Positions 8,632 through 17,506 of a stretch of 41,787 bases of DNA are shown piece after piece (position 1 is the first letter of the stretch; each line of letters begins with the position of its first letter). Source of the stretch: JABWBP01 sp964522165 (GTDB lineage: Bacteria; Calditrichota; Calditrichia; RBG-13-44-9; J075); the NCBI GenBank assembly GCA_964522165.1, contig CAZFVV010000041.1, positions 1 through 41,787 on the forward strand, written 5' to 3'. The position numbers and the translations under genes were made by a program. The notes beneath the pieces were generated by a model. The model ran no database searches. It was not told the origin of the DNA and worked only from the letters and a program-made list of their open reading frames with translations.

Positions 8632-9504
8632 ATGGGAAAGAAAAAGAAAAAAGAGCAGAAAGCGCGGAAGCAGGCAGAGAAAAAACAGTCTTCCCGGCAG
8701 GCGGGCGCGGAAGCCGCTGAAAAAAAGGAGAAGCTGAGCTGCAAAGATTACGAAGAAGAAATGGCCAGACTCCAGGTGGAACTGGTGCGATTGCAGGAGT
8801 GGGTGAAGCACAAGGGTTTGCGGGTGATCGTCATTTTTGAGGGACGCGACGCCGCCGGAAAAGGAGGCGTCATCAAACGCATCAGCGAGCGGGTCAGCCC
8901 GCGCGTCTTCCGGGTGACGGCGCTGCCGGCCCCCAATGAGCGCGAAAAAACCCAATTATACATGCAGCGCTACTTCGCGCACTTTCCGGCTGCCGGGGAA
9001 ATCGTGATCTTCGACCGCAGCTGGTATAACCGCGCCGGGGTAGAAAAGGTGATGGGTTTCTGCACCGAGAAAGAATATGAAGACTTTCTGGCCAACTGCC
9101 CGCAGGTAGAAGCATCTATTGTGCATAGCGGGATTATCCTCGTCAAATACTTTTTCGACGTCGGCCAGGAAGAACAGGAGCGGCGTTTTCTGCAGAGAAT
9201 CAACGACCCGATGCGGCAGTGGAAGCTCAGCCCCATGGACATCGAATCCTACCGCCGCTGGTGGGATTATACTGCGGCCTACGACCGCATGTTGGCGGCC
9301 ACCGATACGGAAGTGGCGCCCTGGTACATCGTGCGGGCGGACGACAAACGCCGCGCCCGCCTCAACTGCATCGCCCACCTGCTGAGCGCCATTCCTTACA
9401 AAGAAGCGCCGTTCGAGAAACCGGATCTGCCGAAGCGAAAAAAGCGCGATAAAGACACCCCGGAGGCGCCGCGTTATAAAAATTGGGTGCCGCAGGTGTA
9501 TTGA
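8632..9504 (+). CDS. ppk2: Polyphosphate kinase 2 family protein
   Basis: 290 residues. PPK2 enzymes transfer phosphate between polyphosphate and nucleotides (ADP/GDP or AMP, depending on class) in the cytoplasm. The Walker A loop GRDAAGKGG (R72 to G79) and the Walker B/lid region IFDRSWYNRAGVEKVMGF (from I126) are intact, as is WKLSPMDIESYRRWWDY. The first 40 residues are an extremely Lys-rich, probably unstructured tail, as is the end (KRKKRDKD). The start has a good AAGGAG ribosome site. Single-domain length points to the PPK2-I-type group; direction of the reaction cannot be read from sequence. Confidence 0.93.
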   Translation: MGKKKKKEQKARKQAEKKQSSRQAGAEAAEKKEKLSCKDYEEEMARLQVELVRLQEWVKHKGLRVIVIFEGRDAAGKGGVIKRISERVSPRVFRVTALPAPNEREKTQLYMQRYFAHFPAAGEIVIFDRSWYNRAGVEKVMGFCTEKEYEDFLANCPQVEASIVHSGIILVKYFFDVGQEEQERRFLQRINDPMRQWKLSPMDIESYRRWWDYTAAYDRMLAATDTEVAPWYIVRADDKRRARLNCIAHLLSAIPYKEAPFEKPDLPKRKKRDKDTPEAPRYKNWVPQVY

Positions 9505-9538
9505 GATAGGCGCATCACCAATTTTAAATCTGTTGCGC

Positions 9539-9584
9539 CCGGTGACATCCCCCCTGCCCCCCTTCAAAGGGGGGATGTCGCCGG
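9539..9584. repeat. 46-bp hairpin with C-rich arms between ppk2 and the efflux operon
   Basis: 16-base arms (CCGGTGACATCCCCCC at 9539-9554 and its complement at 9569-9584) have one mismatch. It could act as a transcription barrier, but it lacks a T tract and resembles a dispersed repeat. Confidence 0.65.
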
Positions 9585-9620
9585 CAGAAAATAAGAAAAA
9601 CCACTTCAGGAGGCTTAGGA

Positions 9621-10802
9621 ATGAAATTAACATTTGATCGCCGGGGCATGCCCCGGATGGCCGGGGTGGCTCTGGTTGCACTTCTCTTAACGCTTTTGCC
9701 GGGCTGCGGGGAGGAGGAACAGACGACTGCCGCCCCGACAGAGGTGAAGGTAACGGAAGCGCTGCAAAAAGACGTGCCGGTTCGCCGGGAATGGGTCGGG
9801 CAAACCCTCGGCGCGGTGGATATCGAAATCCGGGCGCGGGTGGACGGCTGGCTGCAGGGCATCCATTTCCGGGAAGGCACGGAAGTCAAAAAAGGAACCC
9901 TGCTCTACACCATCGACGCCAGCGAACTGCAACAGCGAGTGGCGGAGGCAAAAGCGCGGCTGGCCGAGGCGCAAACCTTGCTGGTAAGAGCGGAATCGGA
10001 CGTGAACCGCTACCAGCCGCTGGCGGCAGCCGGCGCGGTAAGCCAGCGCGACCTGGAGACCGCCTTGGCGGAATACGGCGCGCGGAAGGAAGAAGTGGCG
10101 GCGGCGCGCGCCTCGCTGCGCCTGGCGGAAATCGATTTGGGATACGCCCGGATCACTGCCCCCATCGACGGTTTGATCGGCATCTCTGCCGCGCGCGTGG
10201 GCGATTTTGTGGGCCGCCCGCCCAACCCGGTTATTCTGAATACCATCTCGCGGGTGGATTCTATCCACGTGCGTTTCTCCATTACCGAGCAAGAGTACCT
10301 TGAGCTTGTGCGCCAATTCCAGGCGCAAGAACCGCAAACCGCGCCCAGGCAAAAACGCGAATTGGAAATGGTACTTGCCGACGGTTCCGTTTATCCTTAT
10401 AAAGGGACTATCAGTTTTGCGCAGCGCCAGATCGATCCCGCCACCGGAACGCTGCAATTCGAGGCCTCTTTTCCCAATTCTGAGCGCGTGTTACGGCCGG
10501 GGCAATTTGCCCGGATCAGCACCATTGTGGCGGAACGCAAGGGGGCAGTGGTGGTTCCTTCAAAAGCAATTAGCGAATTGCAGGGACAGTACCTGGTGTA
10601 TATTGTTGGAGAGGGGAATAAAGTCGCATTACGCCGGGTGATCACCGGTCCGAAAGCTGGCCCCTTCACAGTGATCGAGCAAGGCGTCACCGCCGGAGAG
10701 AAAGTGATTGTGGAGGGCTTCCAGAGAGTGCGGCCGGACATGGTGGTCTCGCCGACCGCGATTACCCAGCCGGATACCCCCGGCGGCGAGGGAGGGCGCT
10801 GA
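9621..10802 (+). CDS. RND efflux periplasmic adaptor (membrane fusion protein), lipoprotein
   Basis: 393 residues. The signal peptide ends in lipobox LLPGC, so it is a lipoprotein of the inner membrane facing the periplasm. It shows the AcrA-like order: barrel-sandwich part (IEIRARVDGWLQGIHFREGTEVKKGTLLYTI), long coiled-coil hairpin (about 100-165, rich in Ala/Glu), the returning half (YARITAPIDGLIGIS) and beta-barrel/membrane-proximal domains (PATGTLQFEASFPN, VVVPSKAI). It bridges the pump and the outer-membrane factor. AGGAGG lies 7 nt before the ATG. Its stop is 2 bp before the pump start, so the two are translated together. Confidence 0.95.
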   Translation: MKLTFDRRGMPRMAGVALVALLLTLLPGCGEEEQTTAAPTEVKVTEALQKDVPVRREWVGQTLGAVDIEIRARVDGWLQGIHFREGTEVKKGTLLYTIDASELQQRVAEAKARLAEAQTLLVRAESDVNRYQPLAAAGAVSQRDLETALAEYGARKEEVAAARASLRLAEIDLGYARITAPIDGLIGISAARVGDFVGRPPNPVILNTISRVDSIHVRFSITEQEYLELVRQFQAQEPQTAPRQKRELEMVLADGSVYPYKGTISFAQRQIDPATGTLQFEASFPNSERVLRPGQFARISTIVAERKGAVVVPSKAISELQGQYLVYIVGEGNKVALRRVITGPKAGPFTVIEQGVTAGEKVIVEGFQRVRPDMVVSPTAITQPDTPGGEGGR

Positions 10803-10804
10803 CC

Positions 10805-13800
10805 ATGTCAAAATTCTTTGTCAATCGCCCGATCGTGGCGATGGTTATTTCCATCGTCATGATTCTGGTCGGCTTGATCGTGATGCAGCGGCTGCCGATC
10901 TCGCAGTTCCCCGACATCGTTCCGCCGATGATCAACGTGACCACCACCTACGTGGGGGCCTCTTCGATCGACGTGGAGCAATCCGTGGCTACCCCCCTGG
11001 AGCAGCAGGTAAACGGCGTGGAAAATATGATCTACATGAAATCCATTAATTCCAACGACGGCACCCTCACCCTGCAAGTCTCATTCGATGTCGGATCAGA
11101 CCTCGACATCTCCAATGTGCTTACCCAGAACCGCGTGTCCCAGGCGCAGGCATCTTTGCCCGGTGCGGTGAAAAACTACGGCGTGACCATCAAAAAGTCG
11201 CTGGTTTTCCCGTTGTTGTTAGTGACCCTGAAGTCGCCGGAGGGAAACTATGACAACAACTTTTTGAGTAATTATGCCGCCATCAATATCAACGACCGCC
11301 TCAGCCGCATTGCCGGCGTGGGCGACGTCAAGCTCTTCGGCGGCAGCGATTATGCCATGCGCATCTGGGTGAAACCGGATGTGATCGCCAAGCTGGGGAT
11401 AACGGTACCGGATATCGTACGGGCGACGCAGGAGCAAAACGTGATCAGCCCGGCCGGTCAGATCGGCGGTCCGCCGGCGCCGTTGGGAACGGATTTCACT
11501 TACACCGTGCGCACCCAGGGGCGCTTGCTGAACGAAGAGGAATTTGGCAAAATCGTGCTGCGCACCAATTCCGATGGCTCACAGGTGCGCCTGCGCGACG
11601 TGGCCAGAATTGAGCTGGGAACATTGCTCTACAACCAAATCGGCCGGAATAACGGCAAGCCGGCGGCGGTCATCGCGGTGTTCCAATTGCCCGGCTCCAA
11701 CGCGCTGGAGGTCGCTGCAACCATTAAGGCAACCATGAACGAACTGGCACAGAACTTCCCGCCGGACATGATTCACGAGATTTCTCTCGACACCACCCTG
11801 GCGGTGGAAGAGGGCATCACTGAGATTGTGCACACCCTTTTTGAAGCGGTGTTGCTGGTGATTCTGGTGGTGTTCGTCTTTTTGCAGAACTGGCGCGCCA
11901 CCCTCATTCCCCTGCTCACCGTGCCGGTCTCTTTGATTGCTACCTTTATCGTTTTCCCGGTATTGGGGTTCTCCATCAACACCCTCTCGCTATTGGGAAT
12001 GGTGCTTGCCATCGGCATTGTGGTGGACGACGCGATTGTGGTGGTGGAAGCGGTGATGCATCACATCGAGCACGGCATGACGCCCAGGGAAGCGACCCTG
12101 AAAGCGATGGAAGAAGTCTCCGGCCCGGTGGTGGCGATCGCGCTGATCCTGGCGGCGGTGTTCGTGCCGGTGGGGTTCATCGGCGGGATTACCGGGCGCT
12201 TGTATCAACAATTCGCTATCACCATCGCCATATCGGTGCTTTTCTCCGCCTTCAACGCCTTGACCCTCAGCCCGGCGCTCGCCGCCAAGCTGCTCAAAGC
12301 CAAGGGTGAGGCGAAGAGATCGCCGTTGCAGTTCTTTTATGACTGGTTCAACAAAGTCTTCAACAAATTTACCGGCGGCTATCTTTCCTTTACCGGTATT
12401 CTGGTACGCAAAATCATGCGCAGCATGGTATTCGTCGGCCTGGTATTGGCGGTCACGGGGCTGCTTTTAAAAGGAGTGCCGACCGGCTTTGTGCCTGAGG
12501 AAGATAACGGCTACATCCTCATTAATGTGCAGTTGCCGGATGCCAGTTCGATCCAACGCACCGATGAGGTGTGCCGGAAGATCGAGGCCATCCTGGCGGA
12601 AACGAAAGGCATCGACAACTACACCACTGTCGCCGGTTATAGTATTCTCACCCAGGTGGTCGGACCCAATGTCGGGGGTTTCTTCATCGCCCTGAAACCG
12701 TGGGAAGAGAGACAAGCAGCCGAAGAACGGTCATTCGAACTGGTGGCGGCGTTGAATCAACGGTTCGCCCGGGAGGTTCCTGAGGCAATCGTCTATACCT
12801 TCGGCCCCCCGGCCATCCAGGGTCTCGGCACTGGTGCGGGTTTTACATTTTTGTTGCAGGATCGCAGCGGCAATACACCGCAGGACCTCACCGCGCAAAC
12901 CGAGCGCTTTATCGCCGCGGTGCGCCAGCGGCCGGAAATCGGCAGAATCGCAACCTTCTATCGATCGGGCGTTCCGCAGATATTTGCCGAAGTCGATCGC
13001 GATAAAGTTTTGAAGCAAGGCGTTTCCATTGGCGACGTGAACACTACCCTGGGATCGCTGCTTGGTGCAAACTACATCAACGATTTCAACCGCTTCGGCC
13101 GGGTGTACAAAGTCTATCTCTCCGCCGAAGGCGAATACCGCAACGAAACCTGGGACCTGGGACAGTTCTACGTGCGCAACAACAACGGGGCTATGGTGCC
13201 GCTCAGCACCCTGGTGACTATGAAACCGATCACCGGGCCGGAGTACACCAACCGTTTCAATCTTTTTCGTTCGGCGGAACTGACCGGCATACCGGCCCCC
13301 GGTTACAGCTCCGACCAGGCGCTGACCGCCCTTCGGGAAACCGCGGCAGAGGTTTTGCCGGCAGGATGGGGCTACGACTGGGCGAATATGTCCTACCAGG
13401 AAGTGAAAGCCGCGGGAACCGGGGCGATCGTTTTCGTCTTCGCCTTGCTTTTTGTGTTCCTGCTCCTGGCCGCGCAATATGAGAGCTGGTCGTTGCCTTT
13501 AAGCGTTTTGCTGGGAACGCCGTTCGCTATTTTCGGCGCGATGCTGGGTCTTTGGTTGTTGCGCTTCTTCAGTCCCAGCTATGTCAATAACGTCTTTGCC
13601 CAGATCGGCTTTGTGACGTTGATCGGGCTGGCGGCAAAGAATTCCATTCTCATCGTAGAGTTTGCCAAGATGCAAAAAGAAAAGGGCATGTCGGTGATCG
13701 AGGCCGCGCTGGAGTCCGCCAAACTGCGCCTGCGCCCGATTCTGATGACCTCGTTCGCCTTTATCCTGGGGGTGACCCCCCTGGTGACCGCTGCCGGCGC

Positions 13801-13975
13801 CGGGGCGGAAGCGCGCAAGGTGATGGGCCTGGCCGTTTTCGCCGGACTGTTGGTGGCTACCACGCTGGGGATTTTTCTCATTCCGGCGCTGTACGTCATG
13901 GTAGAGAAATATTTTGTGCGGGAGAAGAAGGCCGCTCAGCCAGCCTCTTCGCCGCCGGGCGATCAGGGGCATTGA
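10805..13975 (+). CDS. RND efflux pump, HAE1 (AcrB-like) inner-membrane transporter
   Basis: 1056 residues, full length for hydrophobe/amphiphile efflux-1 pumps. The first helix (VNRPIVAMVISIVMILVG) and porter start (PDIVPPMINVTTTYVGAS) are typical. The proton-relay aspartates D408-D409 lie in GIVVDDAIVVVEAV. The second half repeats the pattern (GLAAKNSILIVEFAKMQ, LRLRPILMTSFAFILGV). It works as a proton-driven trimer with the adaptor and the outer-membrane factor to expel lipophilic compounds; substrates cannot be predicted. The C-terminal tail is short and hydrophilic. Downstream, repeats and a GxxExxY gene separate it from the outer-membrane factor. Confidence 0.97.
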   Translation: MSKFFVNRPIVAMVISIVMILVGLIVMQRLPISQFPDIVPPMINVTTTYVGASSIDVEQSVATPLEQQVNGVENMIYMKSINSNDGTLTLQVSFDVGSDLDISNVLTQNRVSQAQASLPGAVKNYGVTIKKSLVFPLLLVTLKSPEGNYDNNFLSNYAAININDRLSRIAGVGDVKLFGGSDYAMRIWVKPDVIAKLGITVPDIVRATQEQNVISPAGQIGGPPAPLGTDFTYTVRTQGRLLNEEEFGKIVLRTNSDGSQVRLRDVARIELGTLLYNQIGRNNGKPAAVIAVFQLPGSNALEVAATIKATMNELAQNFPPDMIHEISLDTTLAVEEGITEIVHTLFEAVLLVILVVFVFLQNWRATLIPLLTVPVSLIATFIVFPVLGFSINTLSLLGMVLAIGIVVDDAIVVVEAVMHHIEHGMTPREATLKAMEEVSGPVVAIALILAAVFVPVGFIGGITGRLYQQFAITIAISVLFSAFNALTLSPALAAKLLKAKGEAKRSPLQFFYDWFNKVFNKFTGGYLSFTGILVRKIMRSMVFVGLVLAVTGLLLKGVPTGFVPEEDNGYILINVQLPDASSIQRTDEVCRKIEAILAETKGIDNYTTVAGYSILTQVVGPNVGGFFIALKPWEERQAAEERSFELVAALNQRFAREVPEAIVYTFGPPAIQGLGTGAGFTFLLQDRSGNTPQDLTAQTERFIAAVRQRPEIGRIATFYRSGVPQIFAEVDRDKVLKQGVSIGDVNTTLGSLLGANYINDFNRFGRVYKVYLSAEGEYRNETWDLGQFYVRNNNGAMVPLSTLVTMKPITGPEYTNRFNLFRSAELTGIPAPGYSSDQALTALRETAAEVLPAGWGYDWANMSYQEVKAAGTGAIVFVFALLFVFLLLAAQYESWSLPLSVLLGTPFAIFGAMLGLWLLRFFSPSYVNNVFAQIGFVTLIGLAAKNSILIVEFAKMQKEKGMSVIEAALESAKLRLRPILMTSFAFILGVTPLVTAAGAGAEARKVMGLAVFAGLLVATTLGIFLIPALYVMVEKYFVREKKAAQPASSPPGDQGH

Positions 13976-14015
13976 TGGGAAGTGTTTTCTTACAGGAGCA
14001 GATGAGTTCTATTTC

Positions 14016-14074
14016 AACAGGAGCGAACAGAGATAACGGAGAAAAACTCTCTGCTTCCTCTGTTACCTCCTGTT
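14016..14074. repeat. 59-bp palindromic repeat, copy 1
   Basis: Starts AACAGGAGCGAACAGAGATA and ends TCTGTTACCTCCTGTT. The two 27-base arms match at 21 positions as inverted complements around a short A-rich centre. Two further copies of identical length lie at 14128-14186 and 14630-14688, and a longer variant at 7163-7248. Confidence 0.85.
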
Positions 14075-14127
14075 CAAAGAAGTGAACAAGAAAGAGAAAA
14101 ATAAATCGAACAGGTGAACTTTAATTT

Positions 14128-14186
14128 AACAGGAGCAAAGGGAGATAACGGAGAAAAACTCTCTGTTTCCTCTGTTGCCTCCTGTT
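14128..14186. repeat. 59-bp palindromic repeat, copy 2
   Basis: Starts AACAGGAGCAAAGGGAGATA and ends CTCTGTTGCCTCCTGTT. It lies 28 bp upstream of the GxxExxY start codon. A further half-copy (ATCTCCTGTTCAAA) follows at about 14192-14205. Confidence 0.85.
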
Positions 14187-14214
14187 CAAATATCTCCTGT
14201 TCAAAGGCGCGCCT

Positions 14215-14616
14215 ATGCATCCATTGTTTGAAAAGGCTTCCGGGTTAACGGAGACGATCATCGCCGCGGCCATAGAGGTGCATCGCGACAAAGGGTCGGG
14301 TTTGATCGAGTCCATTTATGAATGGTGTCTGCTCAAGGAGCTTGGACTGCGTGGCTTGAACTGTGTGAACCAGAAAATGGTGGTGGTCGAGTACAAAGGC
14401 TTCACCCGGGAAGAATCCTTGCGCTTCGATGTGCTGGTAGAAGGTTGCGTATTCGTGGAAGTCAAAGCGGTGCAGAAAATCCTGCCGATCCATAAGGCGC
14501 AGCTCTTGAGTTATATGAAGCTTCTGAACGTTCCGATCGGACTGCTCATCAATTTCCATGAGATGAAAGTTGCCGACGGCGTCAACCGGTTGATCCTGCC
14601 CGGGGCGAACCGATGA
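14215..14616 (+). CDS. GxxExxY family protein (PD-(D/E)XK nuclease-like fold)
   Basis: 133 residues. The family signature is visible as GSGLIESIYEWCLLKEL (G, E and Y spaced as named). The fold's catalytic-type residues are in LRFDVLVEGCVFVEVKA (D, then E-V-K), followed by LPIHKAQLLSYMKLL and GLLINFHEMKV, the usual C-terminal half. Biological function of the family is not established. The gene sits between the pump and outer-membrane-factor genes, bracketed by 59-bp palindromes 28 bp upstream and 13 bp downstream, which suggests it arrived as a unit. No strong ribosome site is seen (the preceding bases are GGCGCGCCT). Confidence 0.88.
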   Translation: MHPLFEKASGLTETIIAAAIEVHRDKGSGLIESIYEWCLLKELGLRGLNCVNQKMVVVEYKGFTREESLRFDVLVEGCVFVEVKAVQKILPIHKAQLLSYMKLLNVPIGLLINFHEMKVADGVNRLILPGANR

Positions 14617-14629
14617 GATACATTAATTC

Positions 14630-14688
14630 AACAGGAGCAAACAGAGGTAACGGAGAAAAACTCTCTGTTTCCTCTGTTACCTCCTGTT
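14630..14688. repeat. 59-bp palindromic repeat, copy 3
   Basis: Starts AACAGGAGCAAACAGAGGTA and ends CTCTGTTACCTCCTGTT, in the same orientation and length as copies 1 and 2. It begins 13 bp after the GxxExxY stop and ends about 50 bp before the outer-membrane-factor start. Confidence 0.85.
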
Positions 14689-14739
14689 CAAATTATGTTA
14701 TTGAATTTTCCTCTTATGATTAAACAAAACAGGATATTG

Positions 14740-16194
14740 ATGATGAAAAGACTTATTCCCCTGCTTTTTGCCGCCCTGCTGGCGGGGTGCGCCGTGGGTC
14801 CCAATTATCACCGCCCGGCGCTGGAAAGCCCCCCCGCCTGGCAAAATCCCGATACTACATTTTATGCCGACACCAGCGCCGCCCTGGCGGACACCGCCTG
14901 GTGGCATTTATTCGGCGACACCGCGTTGACCCATCTCATCACCGCCGGCTTGCAGGAAAATTTTGATGTGCGCATCGCGGCGGCGCGGGTTGAAGAGTTG
15001 ATGGGCCGCTACGGGGTGGCGAAATCTGATTTCTTCCCCAAAATCGGCGCCGGCGGTACAGGATTACGCGGGCAATTCGGATTTCCCGGTGGAGGCACCG
15101 ACACCGAGCGTCCCACCGGCAATTATTTTCAGGTGAATCTTTCCGCCGATTGGGAGATCGATCTCTGGGGCAAGATTCGCCGCGCCAACGAAGCGGCGCG
15201 CGCCGATCTGCTGGCCACGGAAGAAGCGCGGCGCGGCGTGGTGTTGAGTGCCACGGCGCTGATCGCCGCCTCCTACATCGATCTGCTGGCGCTCGACCGG
15301 CAGCTCCAGATCGCCAGAGAAACCGCCGCCTCCCGCCAGGCAGCGCTGGATTTGTTCCGGCAGCGCCGGGAGAAAGGCGATCTTTCGATTCTGGAATACA
15401 GCCAGGCCGAGTCCGAGTACTGGCTGGCGGTGTCGCAGATTCCCATCTTTGAAAAGAATATCGTATTTGTGGAGAACTTCATCAACTTTCTGATTGGTGG
15501 CAATCCCGGGCCGGTGGCGCGCGGCAAGATGCTCGACAGCTTAGCGCTGCCGGAAATACCGGTGGGGATGCCCTCCATCCTGCTGGAGCGGCGCCCGGAC
15601 GTGCGCTTTGCCGAGGAGCAACTGCGCGCCGCCAATGCCCGCATCGGGGTGGCCAAGTCGCTTTATTTCCCTTCCATTTCGCTTTCCGGTTTGTTCGGCT
15701 CCGCCAGCAGCGACCTCTCCGCGCTTTTCAAATCAAGCTCCACCATCTGGAATATCGGCGGCCAGGTGTTCCAGCCGATTTTCCGCTGGGGCGAGATCAA
15801 AGGAGAGGTGAAAGCCTCCGAAGGCTTGCAGAAGCAGGCGCTGTATGCTTACGTGCAGGCAGTGCGTAACGCCTTCCGGGAAACGGAAGACGCGCTGACC
15901 GATCGCAGCCGCACCGGCGAGCAGCTTACTGCCGAGGGCAACCGCGTCGCCGCGCTGGAGACTTACGCCCGGCTGGCAAAAATGCGCTACGACGATGGCG
16001 TAACCAGTTACCTGGAAGTTCTGGATGCCGAGCGCGCGCTTTTTGCCACCCAACTGGATTACACCCAGACCCGCTCGGAGTTGTACAAAAGCGTCGTCGC
16101 CGTTTACCAGGCCCTGGCCGGAAGCTGGCTGGACCAGGCGGCAGCGGCTTCCTTCCAGGTAGAAGAAAATGTAAAGCCGCGGGAACAGAAGTAA
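14740..16194 (+). CDS. Efflux outer-membrane factor (NodT/OprM, TolC-like lipoprotein)
   Basis: About 484 residues from the ATG at 14740 (a second ATG follows at 14743). The frame extends to 14695, but that segment is leftover repeat. The signal peptide MKRLIPLLFAALLAGC ends in lipobox LAGC, and CAVGPNYHRP is the standard start of NodT-family proteins. Two outer-membrane-efflux repeats follow (WWHLFGDTALTHLI...GRYGVAKSDFFPKIGAGGTG and IPVGMPSILLERRPDVRFAEEQLRAANARIGVAKSLYFPSISLSG). It forms the trimeric exit duct for the RND pump upstream. The operon is probably adaptor-pump-outer factor, with the GxxExxY insertion between. Confidence 0.95.
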   Translation: MMKRLIPLLFAALLAGCAVGPNYHRPALESPPAWQNPDTTFYADTSAALADTAWWHLFGDTALTHLITAGLQENFDVRIAAARVEELMGRYGVAKSDFFPKIGAGGTGLRGQFGFPGGGTDTERPTGNYFQVNLSADWEIDLWGKIRRANEAARADLLATEEARRGVVLSATALIAASYIDLLALDRQLQIARETAASRQAALDLFRQRREKGDLSILEYSQAESEYWLAVSQIPIFEKNIVFVENFINFLIGGNPGPVARGKMLDSLALPEIPVGMPSILLERRPDVRFAEEQLRAANARIGVAKSLYFPSISLSGLFGSASSDLSALFKSSSTIWNIGGQVFQPIFRWGEIKGEVKASEGLQKQALYAYVQAVRNAFRETEDALTDRSRTGEQLTAEGNRVAALETYARLAKMRYDDGVTSYLEVLDAERALFATQLDYTQTRSELYKSVVAVYQALAGSWLDQAAAASFQVEENVKPREQK

Positions 16195-16208
16195 GCAGGA
16201 AACGGATT

Positions 16209-16994
16209 ATGAACACATCATTCATCGACTACCTGCCCATTTGGGCATTATTCGTCATTACCGTAATTTTGGCATTGGTTTTCATTGAAATCGGATTCCG
16301 GTTGGGGAGATTCCGGCATCAACGCTCAGCTCAGGAACAGCCGGCCCCGGTGGGCGCAATGGTCGGCGCCACTCTCGGTTTGCTGGCGTTCACCCTGGCG
16401 TTTACCTTCGGCATGGCTGCTTCCCGCCACGATGCCCGCAAGCAACTGGTGCTGGATGAAGCAAACGCGGTAGGCGCCACCTTTCTGCGCTCCCAGTTGT
16501 TGCCGGAGTCCTACCGCGACGAGATCCAAAGCCTGCTGCGTGAGTACGTTGATATACGATTGGAAGCCGTAGCTAATCCCCAGAAGCTCGCCGCCGGTAT
16601 CGCGCGCTCCGAAGAACTGCACCGCCTGCTCTGGAAGCAAACCGCAGCCGTTGTCGAAAAACACCCCACCCCCATCAATGGCCTCTTCATTACCTCTCTC
16701 AATATGATAATTGACCTCCACGCCAAGCGCATTACCGCCAGCACACGCAACCGCATTCCCCCCACGATCTGGATCGCCCTGTACATGGTGGCGTTCCTGG
16801 CAATGATGGCGGTGGGATACCATACCGGCTTATCCGGTTCCCGCCGCTCCGTCGCCGCGCTTTTCCAGGCGTTGGCTTTCTCCGCAGTTTTGATGTTGAT
16901 CGCCGATCTCGACAGCCCGCAGGAAGGCTTGCTAAAGGTGGGGCAGGAGGCCATGGCCGACGTACAAACCATGATGCAGAAATCCTGGCGGTGA
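16209..16994 (+). CDS. DUF4239 (bestrophin-like) membrane protein
   Basis: 261 residues. Hydrophobic segments are at about 10-28, 50-70, 183-203 and 213-232. The central soluble part carries the family phrase FTFGMAASRHDARKQLVLDEANAVGATFLR. Such proteins are distantly like bestrophin channels but have no proven function. It begins 14 bp after the efflux outer-membrane factor and may be the last gene of that operon; a rho-independent terminator follows about 235 bp downstream. Confidence 0.8.
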   Translation: MNTSFIDYLPIWALFVITVILALVFIEIGFRLGRFRHQRSAQEQPAPVGAMVGATLGLLAFTLAFTFGMAASRHDARKQLVLDEANAVGATFLRSQLLPESYRDEIQSLLREYVDIRLEAVANPQKLAAGIARSEELHRLLWKQTAAVVEKHPTPINGLFITSLNMIIDLHAKRITASTRNRIPPTIWIALYMVAFLAMMAVGYHTGLSGSRRSVAALFQALAFSAVLMLIADLDSPQEGLLKVGQEAMADVQTMMQKSWR

Positions 16995-17229
16995 GTGGGG
17001 TCTGCATAGACATTTCGGTTTCTGGCGAAATGAAATGATCGGTTTTGAGGTTGATTTTCAAGCGTTGAATTTATCCTGAAGTCGTATGGATACATGAAGT
17101 TCGCCATAACCCATTGTTGTGCTTATTGATCTGGGTAGCGCCGTGTTTATGTACAAACAGCCGGCCCCGGTGAGATCCTCAGCACGCCGGTTCAAGTTCG
17201 GCCCGGAACACGGTAAAAACAGCCCTTCA

Positions 17230-17267
17230 GGGCTGGTCGAAAGCATAATCGACCAGCCCTTTTTTTT
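17230..17267 (+). terminator. Rho-independent terminator
   Basis: A perfect 11-bp stem GGGCTGGTCGA / TCGACCAGCCC (17230-17240 and 17249-17259) with an 8-base loop, followed by eight T residues. A small overlapping palindrome AGCCCTTCAGGGCT sits just upstream. It ends transcription from the efflux/DUF4239 side; nothing on the minus strand seems to need it. Confidence 0.88.
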
Positions 17268-17506
17268 GCAAGTGGTAACATAGTGGTTCCGATGGGATTT
17301 GGCCGGTCGCCAATCTCCCCGGTTTCTTGTCGCTGCCTCCCCAATGCAAGTTTTTAAATCCTCAAAAACGTTTTTCACAACATCTGTCAATTTTGGGGGA
17401 AGGGAGCTTGTTAAGTTTAGAACAAAACAGAGTTTTGTAAAGGGGTTAGATTTATGCAAAAATCATGTATTAACAGCGTTGGAAATCTCATCAGGGAGGA
17501 ATTATT
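17268..17506 (+). promoter_or_regulatory. Upstream region of the CsgG-like cluster
   Basis: The gap 16995-17506 has no gene. Its second half leads into the envelope cluster and turns AT-rich. An inverted repeat ACAAAA-CAGAG-TTTTGT lies at about 17424-17440, a possible operator or small hairpin. A strong AGGGAGGA ribosome site stands about 7 nt before the ATG at 17507. A promoter is expected here but no clear -35/-10 pair can be assigned. Confidence 0.4.

Noticed and set aside
14016..14688. Regularly sized repeats resembling a CRISPR array
   Set aside because: Copies are palindromic over their whole length, spaced by 53 and 443 bp with a gene between, and there are no cas genes.
17100..17215. 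tRNA-like segment: a T-arm-like stem-loop (GCCGG-TTCAAGT-TCGGC) and a GGGTAGCGC D-loop-like string
   Set aside because: The bases after the T-arm (CCGGAAC) find no partner for a 7-bp acceptor stem at the right distance and the anticodon loop would have six bases. At best a decayed relic; not annotated as tRNA.
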